Below are positions 43,896-57,090 of a stretch of 64,000 nucleotides of DNA, piece after piece (position 1 is the first letter of the stretch; every line of letters begins with the position of its first letter). The notes under the pieces are model-generated. The model was not told where the DNA came from. It ran no database searches and was given only the letters and a program-made list of their open reading frames with translations. Made by a program: the position numbers and the translations under genes. The stretch covers positions 97,229,256-97,293,255 of the forward strand of contig OX235271.1 in NCBI GenBank assembly GCA_944472155.2, written 5' to 3'. The DNA is from Trichobilharzia szidati. Taxonomy: Eukaryota; Platyhelminthes; Trematoda; Strigeidida; Schistosomatidae.

Positions 43896-46150
43896 AAATC
43901 TTTGTACTACTGATTGGATGGGATGAGTGGTTGCGTACCACTGATATCAACCAGCAGTGTTTGCTAGCCAGATCGAGGTGATCTAAACACCGAACGGCCA
44001 TTTCGCTTGTTTAAGGTCGAGCTCATCGGAGATGTAATCTGTCTGACTCAGCTCAGAGAGCCATATCAGTTCCAACCACTCGATTTCTGGCTGGCTAGTC
44101 GGGCCAACTGGTCATGCCATAAATCAAATTTACAATTTACTACCTAAGCAAACTCTCAGCGATACTATCTGATGATAAAAGTTTCAAAAACAGTCTCTAC
44201 AGAAAGATCCCACCGAACATATGGAGCTCCAGCTAAAAAAGATATTGAAGAAAATGAAAGACGAATCCATTATCAGTTCAAAACTATGCGAACAACTGCG
44301 TCCATCTGATTCTACAACGCCGCACACATACGGCTTATCTAAAGTACACAAACAAGACGTCCCACTCCACCCAATGCTAAATATGATAGATTCCCCGTAT
44401 CACTCAGTCGCGAAATGGCTGATGGAGATTCTCGGGTCGGTGAAAGGAAAGTTGTCAAGACACAACCTCCGTGACACATTCGATTTTGTTGATTCACTTA
44501 ATAATGTTAACGTGACAGATAAGAAAATGGTCTCCTTGGATATCGTCTCTCTCTTCACCAACGTTCCACTGACAGAAACCGTATGTTTCCTTTGTGGCTA
44601 CATTCAATCCAATAGCATCAATGTCGGTATACCAATCCATTACTTAAAAGAGCTGTTACTATGATGCACCTTCAACGTCTATTTTAGTTTCAACAACGAA
44701 AAATATAGGCAAGTAGATGGAGTAGCAATGGGTTCTCCTCTAGGACCCCTCCTGGCCGACTGCTTTATGGCTAGCTTAGAAAACAACTCCTTATCATCAA
44801 CTATCACGATGACCTCCATCTCTACAAGAGATACATAGATGATACTTTCATTATTTGTGATGAGAATTGAGATCTAAAAAACCTACTTCAAATCTTCAAT
44901 AACGCCTACCCAAAAATCGACTTCACTCTGGAAGTTGAGTCTAACTCAATGTTTCCTTTCCTCGATGTTTAACTACGAAGAAATGCAGACAACCCTCTAA
45001 GAAGACCCATCTACAAAAAACACACATGAAATGGACAGTTTGTTAACTTTCAAGGTTGTGTGCCTCTAATCAAAAAGAGAAACCTAATATACTCTCTTTC
45101 CTCGAGGATTCGGAAGATTTGTACTGAGGAGTCAATCGACGAAGGATTGCAAAATCTCCGAAGGACCTTGATAGAAAATGTATCCCCAAACCAGATTCAT
45201 AGACAAGAATTTAAAACCAAAAAAAACCTGAAAAGGTCCAAGTCGGCCCCAAAAAGATGCTGATATTGAGCCTCGAATTTAAAGGTGATACCGAAGCAGA
45301 AATTCTCCGTAGACGGTTTTCTAAGTCTCTCAGTAAAAACATACTTCGCCGCCAGCCTACGAATAACATTCTCCTGCAAGAAACTACTCACCCAGCACGT
45401 GAAAGACAAGCTGCCGCAATGGGCCACTTCAGCATGCATATACAAGTTCACTTGCTCGTGTGGAGCAGAGTACTTTGGCCGTACCATACGTCCGCTTGTA
45501 AAACGCGCTCGGGAACACTATCCAGTATGGTTAGCAAAGGGTGAACACAAAGAGGGTATAAAGTTTGATAAAAGACATTCGGCTTCATTTGAAAAGCCCT
45601 TCAAAGCTATATATAAGTTCCGATCCAACCTACCAAAGGGATTGAAATCAAGACATCTAGGAATAGATGAGGCACTGGCGATCCAAAAAATTTACAGTTT
45701 GTAAATTAGTTAGCAATTTGCAGTTTACACAGTTCACTACTACATTTCACCGTAGTTTTCTTTGGAAATCAAGCTATTCAGATCACAACATAGGGTGATT
45801 TGAACTGATTCGGCTCTCTTAGCTGAGTCAGACAGATTACGTCTCCGATGAGCTCGGCCTTAAACAAGCGAAACGGCAGTCCGGTGTTTAAATAGCCTCG
45901 ATCTGGCTAGGAAACACTGCTGGTTGATATCAGTGGTATGCAACCACTCATCCCAATTGGTCAGTAGTACATAGTCTTATGCCAGTTCGTTTGCTTTCTG
46001 GATTACCATTTTCGGTATCAGTCGGATCACATATTGTGCTCGAAATAATCTGGTTGCTAAAAGATACTACGGTAAAATTTTACCGCTCAAATTGTGTAAA
46101 TTACAAATTGCTAACCAATTTGCAAATAGTGAATTTGATTTATGCCCCGA
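43896..46150 (+). mobile_element. Penelope-like element with inverted terminal repeats, decayed
   Basis: RT remains from about 44,161: LRPSDSTTPHTYGLSKVHKQ, KKMVSLDIVSLFTNVPL (motif A), then in other frames [17 protein letters not shown] (about 44,716) and the [10 protein letters not shown] region (about 44,832; Y-I-D-D). Endonuclease frame 45,285-45,704 contains IYKFTCSCGAEYFGRTIRPL. The left end (about 43,896-44,100) and right end (about 45,800-46,000) are inverted copies. The right repeat is itself enclosed by diverged inverted arms (about 45,705-45,800 and 46,010-46,110). Several stops and shifts; dead. Confidence 0.85.
45838..45892 (+). ncRNA. hammerhead-like motif in PLE terminal repeat
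   Basis: CTCCGATGAGCT...AAGCGAAACGGCAGTC: CCGATGA (one change from CTGATGA), three helix II pairs (GCT/AGC), GAAAC and a GTC triplet. The left terminal repeat holds the same motif on the minus strand with GAAAT. Probably inactive. Confidence 0.4.
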
Positions 46151-46337
46151 ATGCGTCTTTGATTTACTTTTTATTCCTATTTTCCTCATTTTTTATCTTC
46201 TATAAGCCTATCTGTTCCCACTGTATGTAAATGTGCCTAAATCAAATATAACGAACTTCGTAATAGTTTTACTGTAAATATTCTAATAACCTAGTATCTG
46301 TCAATTTACGGAAGTCTATTTAACACTTTAGGTATAG

Positions 46338-47080
46338 TTGGAGGATTTCATTATGGGCTGACATCAGTTAGAGAACCATTGGAAAACCCACCAAGGAGTA
46401 CTGGACAGCTGCTTCGTCCTAGTTTGAGACTCTTCATCGGTACGCACCCTCCACTGGGGGTTCGAACCCATCGCCTTCTGGTTACAAGGCTAGCGAGCTT
46501 GTAGACCAATAAGCCACTCGGACCCAGTCCAATGACTGATGAATTCTAACTTCGGCCAACTCATAACATAGCGCGATCACTTCGCAATACCTTCTTCGAT
46601 GAGTAACTGTCTGACCTTCAACCTGCTGTACCCTATAGGTCACGGCTTTACAATATTTGAAAATTCATCTGATGCTCACTAGCGACTGGCCCTATTCAGG
46701 CAATTACGTGGGGTTCTAGTGGGAAACCGTGACCAGTAGGGTATAGCAGGTTGAAGGTGAGGCAGTAACTCATCGAAGAAGACATTGCGAAGTGGTTGCC
46801 CTATGTCATGAGGTGGCAGAAGTTAGAACTCATCAGCCATTGGATCGGATCCGAGTGGCTTCGTGGTCTACAAGCTCGCTAGCCTTGTAACCAGAAGGTG
46901 CTGAGTTCCAACCCCCTTTGGTGGCTGTGTACCGGTGGAGAGTCCGAAACTAGGTCGAAGCAGCTGTGTAGTGCTCCTTGGTGGGTTTTCCAATGGTTGT
47001 CTAGCTGATGTTAGGTCATGATGGAATCCCCCAACCAATCAAACTCAATCTCTGCAAAAAAAACCAATAATTGAAAACTG
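46338..47080. mobile_element. inverted dimer of full hammerhead/tRNA repeats with target duplication
   Basis: A minus copy (46,338 to about 46,660) and a plus copy (about 46,680-47,035) face each other; tails are outside, leaders meet in the middle. Each has tRNA head (CTTGTAACCAGAAGG) and ribozyme remnants. TAGGTATAG flanks at 46,329-46,337 and 47,081-47,089. An extra tail of about 40 nt (ending CCAATAATTGAAAACTG) is on the right only. Confidence 0.88.
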
Positions 47081-47089
47081 TAGGTATAG

Positions 47090-48020
47090 CTTTAACAATC
47101 GCGTTCATGAAACTTGGTATTGGGTAAAGTTGGGAATCCATTGTAATTCCGTGAATGTAAGTTTGAAGAGCCTCAACATTATATATATATGTAAATTGCA
47201 TAATATAAAATATTTAACCAATTCATTTAGCTAACATTGTTGATAGTACTCGGTAAAGTGTAATCGAGTTAGTCTAGTTATCGGACAGTTAAAAGTATCA
47301 AAGTTGTCCTATACAACATCAGCAAGCACACTGAAATATCTTAACCAGTCCGTGGAAAAGTTATTCAAACTATCATAGCTAGAGTAAATTAATTTGTTTG
47401 AACATACAATATGTAGTCACAACAGAAATTGTCAGTAAATAAATATACCCTTTCAGTAATTTCGCATACTAAAAGTTTATTGTTTGAGATGTCTAAATAA
47501 ATAAACTGAGTTTGAAACAGATCTCTGCGGATGACTTCAACAATAAAAAGCATAAACTAATCGGCTAAGTTAGTTAAGATTTACATTTTTAGTAAATACT
47601 TTATTTGCTATGGTAATGAAGAAAAATATAGAAAATCGTAGGTGGCATTATTTTAGAAGTCATAAACCGTGATTCTATAAATAATGTGTGTGTGTGACAA
47701 AATTGTGTGTATATGAAAGTCTGTACGACATTCACTAACCTAACATCTGTCTATAAATGTCTTGTTTATCACTGAACAGTTTTAAAATAAGTTTTCGGTT
47801 GTTCAATTAAGAACTTGTGACTAGTAAAGTGATTCAGCCTTAAACTGGCGACGGAATAGTGATCCTTGATTATGTCAGACTTATTTTCTTAGATGGATTC
47901 AGGCGTGAACTGTTTGGAAAATCCTAAGCGTAGATATGCTATGACCTAGTGATTAAGTGAGGGTTAAGGAAAGCTGTCTCTAAAATGTTTTCCTAAACTG
48001 CTGTAATTTTGTGTGCGTTG
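47090..48020. other. non-coding, short TA and GT tracts
   Basis: TATATATATATG near 47,180 and a GTGTGTGTGT tract near 47,685; nothing else recognised. Confidence 0.45.
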
Positions 48021-48550
48021 TTATGTCACTTAACCGTGAGCCGTAAGGGACAGACCCCACCATTATCGTTTTTATACTTCTAAACTACCACCAACCTCAT
48101 TCGCTGATGACGTCATCGTTTCTGTAAATCTCCTGTCTACCAACTCTAACATGATTTATCAATCACTTCTTTTTTCGTTACGATTCAGTAACTTGCTTAC
48201 TTCAATTAGACTAAAATTTGTGCATTCTGCAGTTCATATTAAGCTAAAAACATGCTCTGACCAGTATTCTGACTGATGATACTAACTGTACTGTTTTCTT
48301 CTTCGGATACCTCAATACAAAAGAAAACATTCTTTCTAATTTCATGGGCTGAAGAAACTGTTATACCTAAAAATTAGTCATTTTTAAGACTGTCTACCAT
48401 CAAACTATCCTCCACATATTTCAACCTCCTGTAATATTCTGTACTATCTACAAGGTATGATTTTCAAGATTTCTGAACAGACATTATTTATTTTCATCTT
48501 ACGTCAGCAGAAGCATTTGCAGGCATAGATGATTTTTACAGATACGTAAA
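48021..48550 (+). pseudogene. possible non-LTR reverse-transcriptase scrap
   Basis: Plus strand: LPPTSFADDVIVSVNLLSTN contains an F-A-D-D box, followed by RFSNLLTSIRLKFVHSA and further broken frames. It is unlike the RTE-like LINE here and may come from a CR1-type element. Similarity rests on one motif and its context, so it is tentative. Confidence 0.3.
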
Positions 48551-49051
48551 TAATACCCAGGTTTTGTTTCCCTTTGTATTAATTTTTAATGCTTAAATGA
48601 TAATAACTGATTGATTGATCGGCCTGATATACTTACTGTACACCAAAACGTCAAACTAGTCATAACACCGAAATAACGACTGAAAAGAGCAGATACTTAG
48701 TAGTTTAGGAAATAATAATGATGTCATTATTTTTACTCAAAACAAACTCTCACTTACCTACTGATATTCTTACAGAAACGCTTGTAGTCTTTTTTGTTTA
48801 TATATATATATCTACTTTGTAGTGTCAGATTTTAAATTAAAATTTGCATATATATCAGATTGTTTTCATCTAATGACATATGAAGCATATCAGACAAAAG
48901 CTTAAAGACGAGTAATAACGTAAAAATTTATAAGAATAATTGTCAGACATTTATTTTTATGATAGATTATTAGGATGATGTGGTAATTCTATCCATAGCG
49001 AGATGTGGTTTTAAAAATTACCTCTATATTAATTGTTGTTCGTAAATGATT

Positions 49052-49615
49052 CTCATTATTATTATTTTCTTGGGTTTCGAGTAGAATATAGGGCCTCAAA
49101 ACCACATTTCTATTTTACTCTCTTCTATGAGATATTTTTCAGCTGGCTTCACGTTTGTCCACAAGCTTTTATTTTCTCCTCACACGGTTCCGTCCATATC
49201 ACCCTTGGACAACGAACTCGTCGCCTTCCATTCTGGTTCCACTCAAGGTCCTATCTTGTGATGTAGCTCAACGGCCTCCTCAGCATAATCCATCTCCATT
49301 CCTTTTTACATATTTGTTGGGTGACAGGCTTTTGGTTGGTTTGTTCCCAGGATTACTTGCTGCCTTTCCTTTCCCACTGGCAATCTGATCTACAGCAGCG
49401 AAGAAGCAAGGCAGCTGTTAGTGAAACCGTACAGCAGGCTGTTGGAAACACTTTCGATGACACGAGCTCCAAGTCACTTGACACTAGTGTTAAAAATCTG
49501 AATCTTATTCCTTATGCTGGGTACTGCATATTTCCACACATTTCAGAACAATCAAGGTGTATCTTTTTTTTCTGATCCTTGTCTTGACATCTTCAACGAT
49601 CCTTAGATTTTCTTT
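49052..49615 (-). mobile_element. RTE-like LINE 3' fragment, old
   Basis: (ATT)n and the tail motif at the left (GGGTTTCGAGTAGAATATAG), then the C-terminal coding region in reverse with many substitutions, up to a leftover of the ARIGKAR-like segment near 49,600. Confidence 0.75.
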
Positions 49616-52325
49616 CATATATTTTGAATGATTATTGAACCACAGTAAATGACGTCAACAACATTTTTGTACTAGCCAGTAAGTAGCAAAACTTTCAAGT
49701 ATGAAAAATAGCAAGATATGGTGGCCAAAATATGTATTATATTAATTTTTGTTTAAGGGATTTACTATGATTATAGGTTGTACAAATAAGCTACGATAAC
49801 AGAATAACTAGTTGGTAGAAAAATGCGATTGTAAGTATTGTTTGTTAAGAATTTATCTGACTGTGGGTTAGAGTTTATGTTTTTTAATCTAGAAAGCTTA
49901 TTTTAGAAGTAAATTTCAATGATTATGGTATTATGGTTACGGATTTTATTTTACACAGTGAGAAAAGATGTTGTGAAGGGAAGTGGCATAAAAGATTTCA
50001 AGGACACCAACGTCAGACAGAGCATTATCAAAAACAAGAATCGCCTAACGGCTATTTCTTCTTAAGTTTTGACCCTAATAATATTCACTGACCACTTTAC
50101 AAGTGATCAGGACTAAAATGGAACTTAAGTGGACTTCTGTCCTTACACTCTGTTTTTCATGAATTTCCATGAATTCCATACTAGTCATTCATTCACTAAT
50201 TAGGTAAGACTTCTTTTTCATCAACACCTAACATGGAACATAGACAGCTCAATTAGTTATTTAATTGCAGCGGAATTCAGGATGAGTATTTCATTCTCTC
50301 TGGGACTCATCGGCCGGATGTATCTGCATCCTCAGGAAGTGACAATTTTTCCACTGATAAGTGTCAAATATGACGGAATAAACAACATGGATTCTACTAC
50401 CATCTACGAATAACATCATGTTTACCTTCAGGTATCGTTATAGCGTCCTATTCAGGTTGCTGATACGCCAACACAAAAATCAAACAATGGGAAATACAAA
50501 ATTACTGAAGTGTATAACAGCCGAAATGGTTAGTTGTCCATGGTTTTGACACGAAAGCAGAAATCGACGGAACATCCCAGTTAATAGGATAATACCAATA
50601 TTTATAATAAATTATTTATTAAAGTAGTACGTACATATGTAATAAAATGACAGCAATTTGATGGATGAAACGAAAGTTATCAAACTAACTTTGAACTGAA
50701 AATATCTCTTATATATTCGAAGGTAGATTACTTTACTTTAAAGAAAAGATCAAAGCCAGTGGAATAATTGCATACTTGTAGTTTCTAGAAAAATATTCAT
50801 CGACAAAGAAAATCATCAAAGAGACAAAAATAAATAAAATAAATCCAATTAATTTTTTTGTCGAAAGGATTATGCTTGGAATTTCTACTTGGTTTTACAC
50901 TCAGTGTGACATTTCTGTTATTTTTTTGTGTTGTAATTTGTTGTTTCACTTTACGCCTAGTGAAATCTTAAGTCTTTTCTGCATAAATAACTTCTACGGA
51001 TTATATTTATAATGAGCTTAATAACAAATCTTTAAGACCTGGTACTTTAATCAATTTTCCATTTCTATTGAATTCTGTGGAACTTTTGTTTTTGTAACAG
51101 AGGTTACAAATAAGTGTTACCGAAAATATCTATTTAAATATCATTTGAAATATTGGAGTTACGAAATTTTGAGTTGTTTTCAAACAACATCTGAATGGCA
51201 TTCACATTTTAGTGGTCCATTCCTAACTGTAGGATGTTTCAGACAGTTACTGTGAAAGGAATTACAGTTTTTAACCACTGATCATGTTATTTATTTTCAA
51301 ATGAAAAAATTCAGATAAAGTGGAGCTTGTAAAGTGCTTCAGACATGAATGTTCTCAGTGGGAACTGCATTCATCATTTATGCTATTGAAAAAAAGGTAT
51401 TCAGCTCTTCAAAGTGTTAGCAGGTGAGTTCCTTTCGTACTCATAATACATTCATAGTTACAAGTAACATCTAAAGTTGAAAGCCACAAAGATTGACGTG
51501 TACACTTTTATAGCTATTATAAAATGGTCTAATTTATTCGAAGACCGTCTCATAAATTCTCATTCAGGCTCACAGAAAACAGTGTTTCTTACGTTTAGTA
51601 AACAGATGATAAAAGAATATGACATCAGCTGGTTCTGACCGGACAACTTGAAGGAAGTGGCAGCGTTTGAAGCAGGTTATTTGTCAGTGAATAATCGATA
51701 AATTAACATGAACATTTTATAACTTAATATATCGTATTTATGAGCAAAATGAGTTGTTAAAAAATCAGTTATACTGATTTGGGCATCTTGCTCATCAACT
51801 TAGAATCGATAGTTGTAGGCATAAGCGTTAAATCACTTCCACTTCAATTAGCAATAATTCTTCAGAATTAACTGCTAACGATACATATATATACATATAA
51901 AGTTAAAATAACCCTTATTAGACAAATGGTTTATTTTTGCCCCACTTTTTGACTGTATTTGGATATACTGAAGAAGCAGAGATGCATTTCAGTCACACAA
52001 AATGAATGGAAAAGGCCTAAACAGAGAATGTGCAGTGATAAAACTTATACTGTGGGTAATATAATAGCGATATCCATTGTGTTGGATAAATTAATTTGTA
52101 GGGAAGCAATACGTAGGTGTTTATATCGACCGTAAACTTGAAAACGATATTATACCGAGTAAGCTTGTTTTACAACACCAAAGTAGATCTAGTTAGATTA
52201 TAAAATTTTAACCAAGACTACTGTATCTAATAATCCTTATAGCAAGATTATGACAAAACCTGTTACATGACTTCTAATAGGCTTTTGATTTGAACCTATT
52301 TGACCAACATTATAAGCTACCATAG
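49616..52325. other. non-coding, nothing recognised
   Basis: 2.7 kb of AT-rich DNA without open frames of note or repeats of the window's families. A TACTGAAGAAGCAGAG near 51,966 resembles the first half of the hammerhead-like motif without a second half. Confidence 0.45.
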
Positions 52326-52329
52326 TCAG

Positions 52330-52375
52330 GTACATCCAGTTGATGAGTCTGAAAAAGGTCGAAATGTGGACCTTG
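52330..52375 (+). ncRNA. hammerhead-like motif, isolated
   Basis: CCAG, TTGATGA, GTCTGAAAAAGGTC, GAAATG. GAAA and six of seven bases of the first core strand are right (T for C at the start); helix II closes with G-C then a U-U mismatch. The surrounding repeat is not one of the families above. Confidence 0.4.
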
Positions 52376-52540
52376 ACTCTACTGTCGGTCACCATCAACC
52401 AAAATAAAATCACTGCATGCCAACAGCTGGAGCAGCACACCTTAATTCTATAGATAAAGTTGTTTTTTACTCAATATTCCTGAGGGTCTCACTTCGACTG
52501 TGCATTTTAATAAATTATGGTGAATGGATGGTAGATCTCT

Positions 52541-52756
52541 GTACGTCAGTGGAACAACGGTAGAATGCTCGCCAACTACGCAGGTGGTTTGGGGTTCTAT
52601 ATCCAGCCCAAGTACTCATTTACCTCGCTAAGCCAGTAATAAGTCTGGTAAAGAGGGGAGGTTGGGCATGAGGCTAGCAACCCCATCCCGTAAGACTAAA
52701 TACCACTGCTACCGAAACTTCGAAATTCTCGCTTGAAGCCCTATGTTCCATTGGTA
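52541..52756 (+). mobile_element. tRNA-Gly-headed SINE, diverged
   Basis: Head ACGTCAGTGGAACAACGGTA, then GAATGCTCGCC as in glycine tRNA. B box damaged (GGGTTCTATATCC). Body and tail (CCCTATGTTCCATTGG) clear. Confidence 0.85.
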
Positions 52757-53039
52757 GATTGAGGTAGATGGACATATAAGATAAGTGTTCATGGAATACA
52801 GAGGTTTTAGACTTTCATGTTTTCCTGCTGCAAAATGATCTAATGTCATATAGCTTATATCTTAGCAAAATTTATTTACTTAAATGGTAGTGTATAACTG
52901 TTTATTGACGATGGAAAGATCTGAAACACTGTGATTCAGTTTAGTGTGTTAAGTTCATTCTTTTGCATTGAGAATTCACCAGTGAAATAGGTTGATATCG
53001 AAGAAGCTGTAGTTTTTAGGACTTGATTTTAATTTCTGT

Positions 53040-53230
53040 AGTTTGGTTTGTAAGGGTTTGTTATGTTTTACGAGTTGATCACGGCCATAACCAGGAGTAC
53101 TGGACAGCTGCTGTTTTATCCTAGTTTGGGAATCATCGGCAGTACGCACCCACTGTTCGAACCCAGGACCTTCCGGTTACAAGGCAAGCTCGTATACCAT
53201 TCAGCCAATGGGACCCGATTCAATGTTTCC
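53040..53230 (-). mobile_element. hammerhead/tRNA repeat
   Basis: Same subtype as the inverted dimer at 32.8-33.3 kb (GTTTTACGAGTTGATCACGG; GTACTGCCGATGATTCCC on minus), with head ATTGGCTGAATGGTATACG. GAAAC has become AAAAC. Confidence 0.85.
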
Positions 53231-53624
53231 AGAAGCAAATCTTTTTTATTTTATTTATTTCCAGTCGAATGACTGACTTTATCAACAGTACGACGGCGGC
53301 CATCATGAATGCAGTTGCTTACAGTATCTCAGTTAACTGTACCATGATAAAATCTCTTCCTTTAAGTAATTAATTTTTTATTATAAGCCTAAATTAACTT
53401 TGTATTTTTTTAAAGAGGATCTCTTTTGAACAATTTCTACCAAAAATATTTATAACTTCCCTGTTCGTGTTGAAGCATCTTGATAAAGTTAGAAGAATAT
53501 CAGATGTCAGTGTAGAATGAATAACTTCATTCCTCTGTGAATTGAAGTCATGTTACCTCAAAAACTGTCAAAAAGCCAAATCTTTATTGCAGACAGTGAT
53601 AAGAGACATTGGAAACCAATCACG

Positions 53625-53780
53625 TCAACTGATATTGCTTGCTAGCCAAATCGAATCGATCTAAACATCGGACGCCTGTTTTCCTTGTTTAGCACCAAGC
53701 TCATCAATGATGGATCAGTCCGGATGAGCACAGGAAGCCAAAGCACTCCTCGCCACAATGCAAATTTACTCTCTGTATAT
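53625..53780 (-). mobile_element. PLE terminal-repeat fragment
   Basis: TTGCTAGCCAAATCGAATCG, CGGACGCCTGTTTTCCTTG and CCAAGCTCATCAATGATG match the terminal repeat of the PLE at 43.9-46.1 kb. Confidence 0.6.
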
Positions 53781-56076
53781 ATAAAGTCAGTAGCTAACCC
53801 GAATTTAGGTGGTTTCAAATGATTCGGTTTTTCAAAAGCACAGAAAGTATTTAGGACACAACTGCCTACATCTTTTCCTCATTAACTGACACAATGTCAC
53901 CTATTAAAAGTAACTGCATTGAAAAGTAGTTACTTATTTGAAGACAACCTTTTTACAATAAATGGCAAATACGTTAATCTTATTCACTTCTTTCTGTGTT
54001 TTTTTTTTCAAGTCTTCTGTAGGATTTTCTTCGTCTTTTACTTTCAATACTTCAAAACCTATTTGATCAGAATAATCTTCCTGCACTTATGTAACAGTTA
54101 ATACACAAATGAATTAACCACTGTAATCATTCAACTTCAAACAATGAATCCTTAATTACCAGCGGGTGACCCTTTTCTTATTGTTCTTGTTCTGAAAACA
54201 GAAATTAAAGTAACTACTACTAAGAACCATTACTGTCAGCTGTTAATACTATTTCTACACATCTAGGCACACAGATTTTATGATGAAGGAAACATCAAAC
54301 ACAGTTACAGAAAGGAAATTTTTGTTGAAGCTGCTAAAGAATATTAATTTTTGGAAACTATGAAACTACATGCGACTAAAAGTACATGAAACAGAGACCA
54401 CCAGGATTTGTGATTAGCATTTTCTTTATTTATGGTATGGTTTTTACTGTAATTATTAATAAAAAGCTGTAAGTACTAGTTAATAATCCTTGATTTGCAT
54501 GATTTATCACACAATTGGGTATGTGTTCTTGTGAAGAATTTTAAACTGTGAAGAAGAATTAAATGTTGGTACTTGGTATTTCAACAAGACAGTAGGTGCA
54601 TACCAAGAAACCAAATGATGATGTTGTCAGTCGATGTGGTCGCACTAATACTTCACATTTTCTGTCCGTCATATTTGTAATCTGTATTAAGTCTAATGTG
54701 GAGCTATTCTAATCAGTCATTGTTTCTAACTTTGCAAGCATGTTAATCTAAACTTTATATATGCATGTACACAAAATAAAAAAGTGGGTAATGTACACTG
54801 AATTCTAATTTTTTTGTTAAGTACTGACGTTTAAAATAAGTTTTTTTTGGATAAGTCACTTAGATAAAACAAACTAACAACAGATAATCTCAAGTTTGTT
54901 TGATTGATTGTTACTTCTTCTGACTTTGTCAACATATGGTATTAAAATTTCTTGACATTTTACTTCTAAAGAAGTTAATCACTTTATGGAGAATTAGAAT
55001 AACATTATATAAGTCAGTTAGGTATGAATGGCTGCTACGTACTAATTAGAAACATTTCAGTCACCTATCGCTATAACTGCACTGACGGTTGAAACTAAAG
55101 GTGTTAAGTTTTACTATGACTACGCTACCTTTATGGTATGGTGTTCATAAACGATGTTGAGTATTTTTCAACATTACTGACCATAGAGTATAGTGCGTCT
55201 ATTGGTTATTGTCATCGCTTAATTGATTGGTTGCATATCTCAGTAGTGCATTCGCCACTCGACTCTCTAGGGAGCTATTTCAAAGGCTTGGGCTCATATA
55301 GTGTGAAATATTGTTAGACAGAATGATTTAGCTGAAATGGTTATTCAAAATGTAATATAATTCTAAACTAATATGCTAACATAGGACAACAGATGCGTCT
55401 AAAGGTATACGTTGGTTGATGGCAGCTAGCAATGAAATGTAGAAAGAGCTAATCATTTTATTTGCGACTCGTTGGATGAAGGCATCCGAATTCTATTGAG
55501 ACTGTAACTCAGAAACGAATTTTTCATGCCAAAAGGCTTCATTCACTAGATTTTTGATCCATGAGAGTTATGTCTTGCCTAGCAGATATCAATGGTTATG
55601 AATAAGAGCTTTTGAAATTCCCTTTATGTGATTAAAAATATTTGCGACCTATAAATAAACACGAATGAGCGGTAAATCATCATTAAATCGTCTGTAATAA
55701 TCAAAATAATTTTCCTTATTTAGGTTTTAACAGGCTTTAATGCACGAAGTAGTTCTGCGCGGAGATGTGGAATTAAAGACTGTGATCAGAATTGAAATAC
55801 ACTTGTAAAAGTGTAATTAAGGCAAAATGTTTCCCAGATGTCTATAAAACGGTAATATTAGACTAATTCTAAGGTAGAAATCTTATTAAATTTAAAGTTC
55901 GTCTTCTGTTACTAAACAACTATCTTCCTAAATTTCTTTCACAAACCAGCAAAACATACAAGTAGGGGAGGAAATAGTGATGCCACTGCTAGTCAAAAAT
56001 TGAATAAGCAGTATTTTAATTTATTTGATTATTGTGGATTAAGAAAGTAATAGCATTATTTTTAAGTCATAATTGT
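53781..56076. other. non-coding, nothing recognised
   Basis: 2.3 kb of AT-rich DNA; no exon or repeat identified. Confidence 0.45.
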
Positions 56077-56256
56077 GCGTCGGTGGCACAGCGGTTAGGA
56101 CTCTTGCCGACCATGCACATGGTCCGGGGTTCGATCCCCTGCCGACGCACACCTGATATCAATGGTCGGCCTGCTAAATTTGGGCTACCGATATCACATG
56201 CTGAAAATTCCATACTTGTACCAAAAATACTGTGTGGTTTCAAGCTATAATAAAAA
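56077..56256 (+). mobile_element. SINE with the tRNA-Gly head but a different body, second copy
   Basis: Head GCGTCGGTGGCACAGCGGTT with perfect closing arm GCCGACGCAC, then the alternative body (CACCTGATATCAATGGTCGG, GGGCTACCGATATCACATGC) as at 37,041. The two copies are alike along the whole length, so the combination is a real family, not a chance junction. Confidence 0.88.
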
Positions 56257-56934
56257 AGACCAGTGTCAGGATGATATTTAAGCGACAAAATTTGAAGTTC
56301 TAGGGACCTTTTTCGCTTGATTAGGAAAACACGACTTGATGTGCCATTAACCATATAAGGATGGTTAAAACAACAAATATAGCTAAATCGTGTTTTACAT
56401 ATCTTAGACATAAATCATGGCATCGAAAAACAAACTGTGTCCCGATCAGTAATCGGCAGATATTATTATTTTGCTGAGCGATTTGATTTATTTTCTTTCA
56501 TCGACAGGTTAGACTTTTTCATTTCTTTTTCAGCACTATTTACCAGTATGAAAGATGATTAAAAGTTGGCTTAAAAAGTGCACAGGTTCACCTGAGAAGG
56601 CTTATTCACTAACAGTATTTGTTGGCTATGAAGATATGACGTGAATAGGAAAAATTCAAGAGGCTTTTGCTCTTAGATTCTGATGGAATGGGTAAATGCT
56701 TCCTTCTTTGTCTTGTGTCAGACCCTGTATGTGGTCGCATGTGCACTTTCTTTAATGGATCCAAGTTAAACGGAATGAGCTACTTATTACTGCTTGCTTC
56801 TTAGTGGTTGTTTGAATGATGTTGACTAGTAACAAAATGTACCATGAACTAAGTTTAGAATTTCTGAAACAACTATTTGAGATAGATCTAAACTGGCAGA
56901 CTCATTTCGACAGAATAAGCTTCTCTGTTATACT
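56257..56934. other. non-coding, nothing recognised
   Basis: AT-rich spacer. Confidence 0.4.
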
Positions 56935-57090
56935 CATGCCAACCAGTAGTATACAACATCTTTCTATTAAGCTTGACTTCGTGATTGCTATTTGTAGTAT
57001 CGAATCGGTCACATATTGTGCTCTGAATGTTTTGGATTGTCGAACGAAGTTGTATTGAATTTTTACTTAAAATTTATAGTTCTCAAATGA
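56935..57090 (+). mobile_element. PLE terminal-repeat tail fragment
   Basis: CAGTAGTATACAACATC, TTCGTGATTGCTATTTGTAG and GGTCACATATTGTGCTCTG match the outer part of the right terminal repeat of the PLE at 45,955-46,060 and of the relic at 40,026-40,110. Confidence 0.6.

Noticed and set aside
56077..56150. Possible functional tRNA-Gly gene
   Set aside because: The cloverleaf head resembles tRNA-Gly, but the anticodon arm is altered and the head is followed by the SINE body; same for the other heads.
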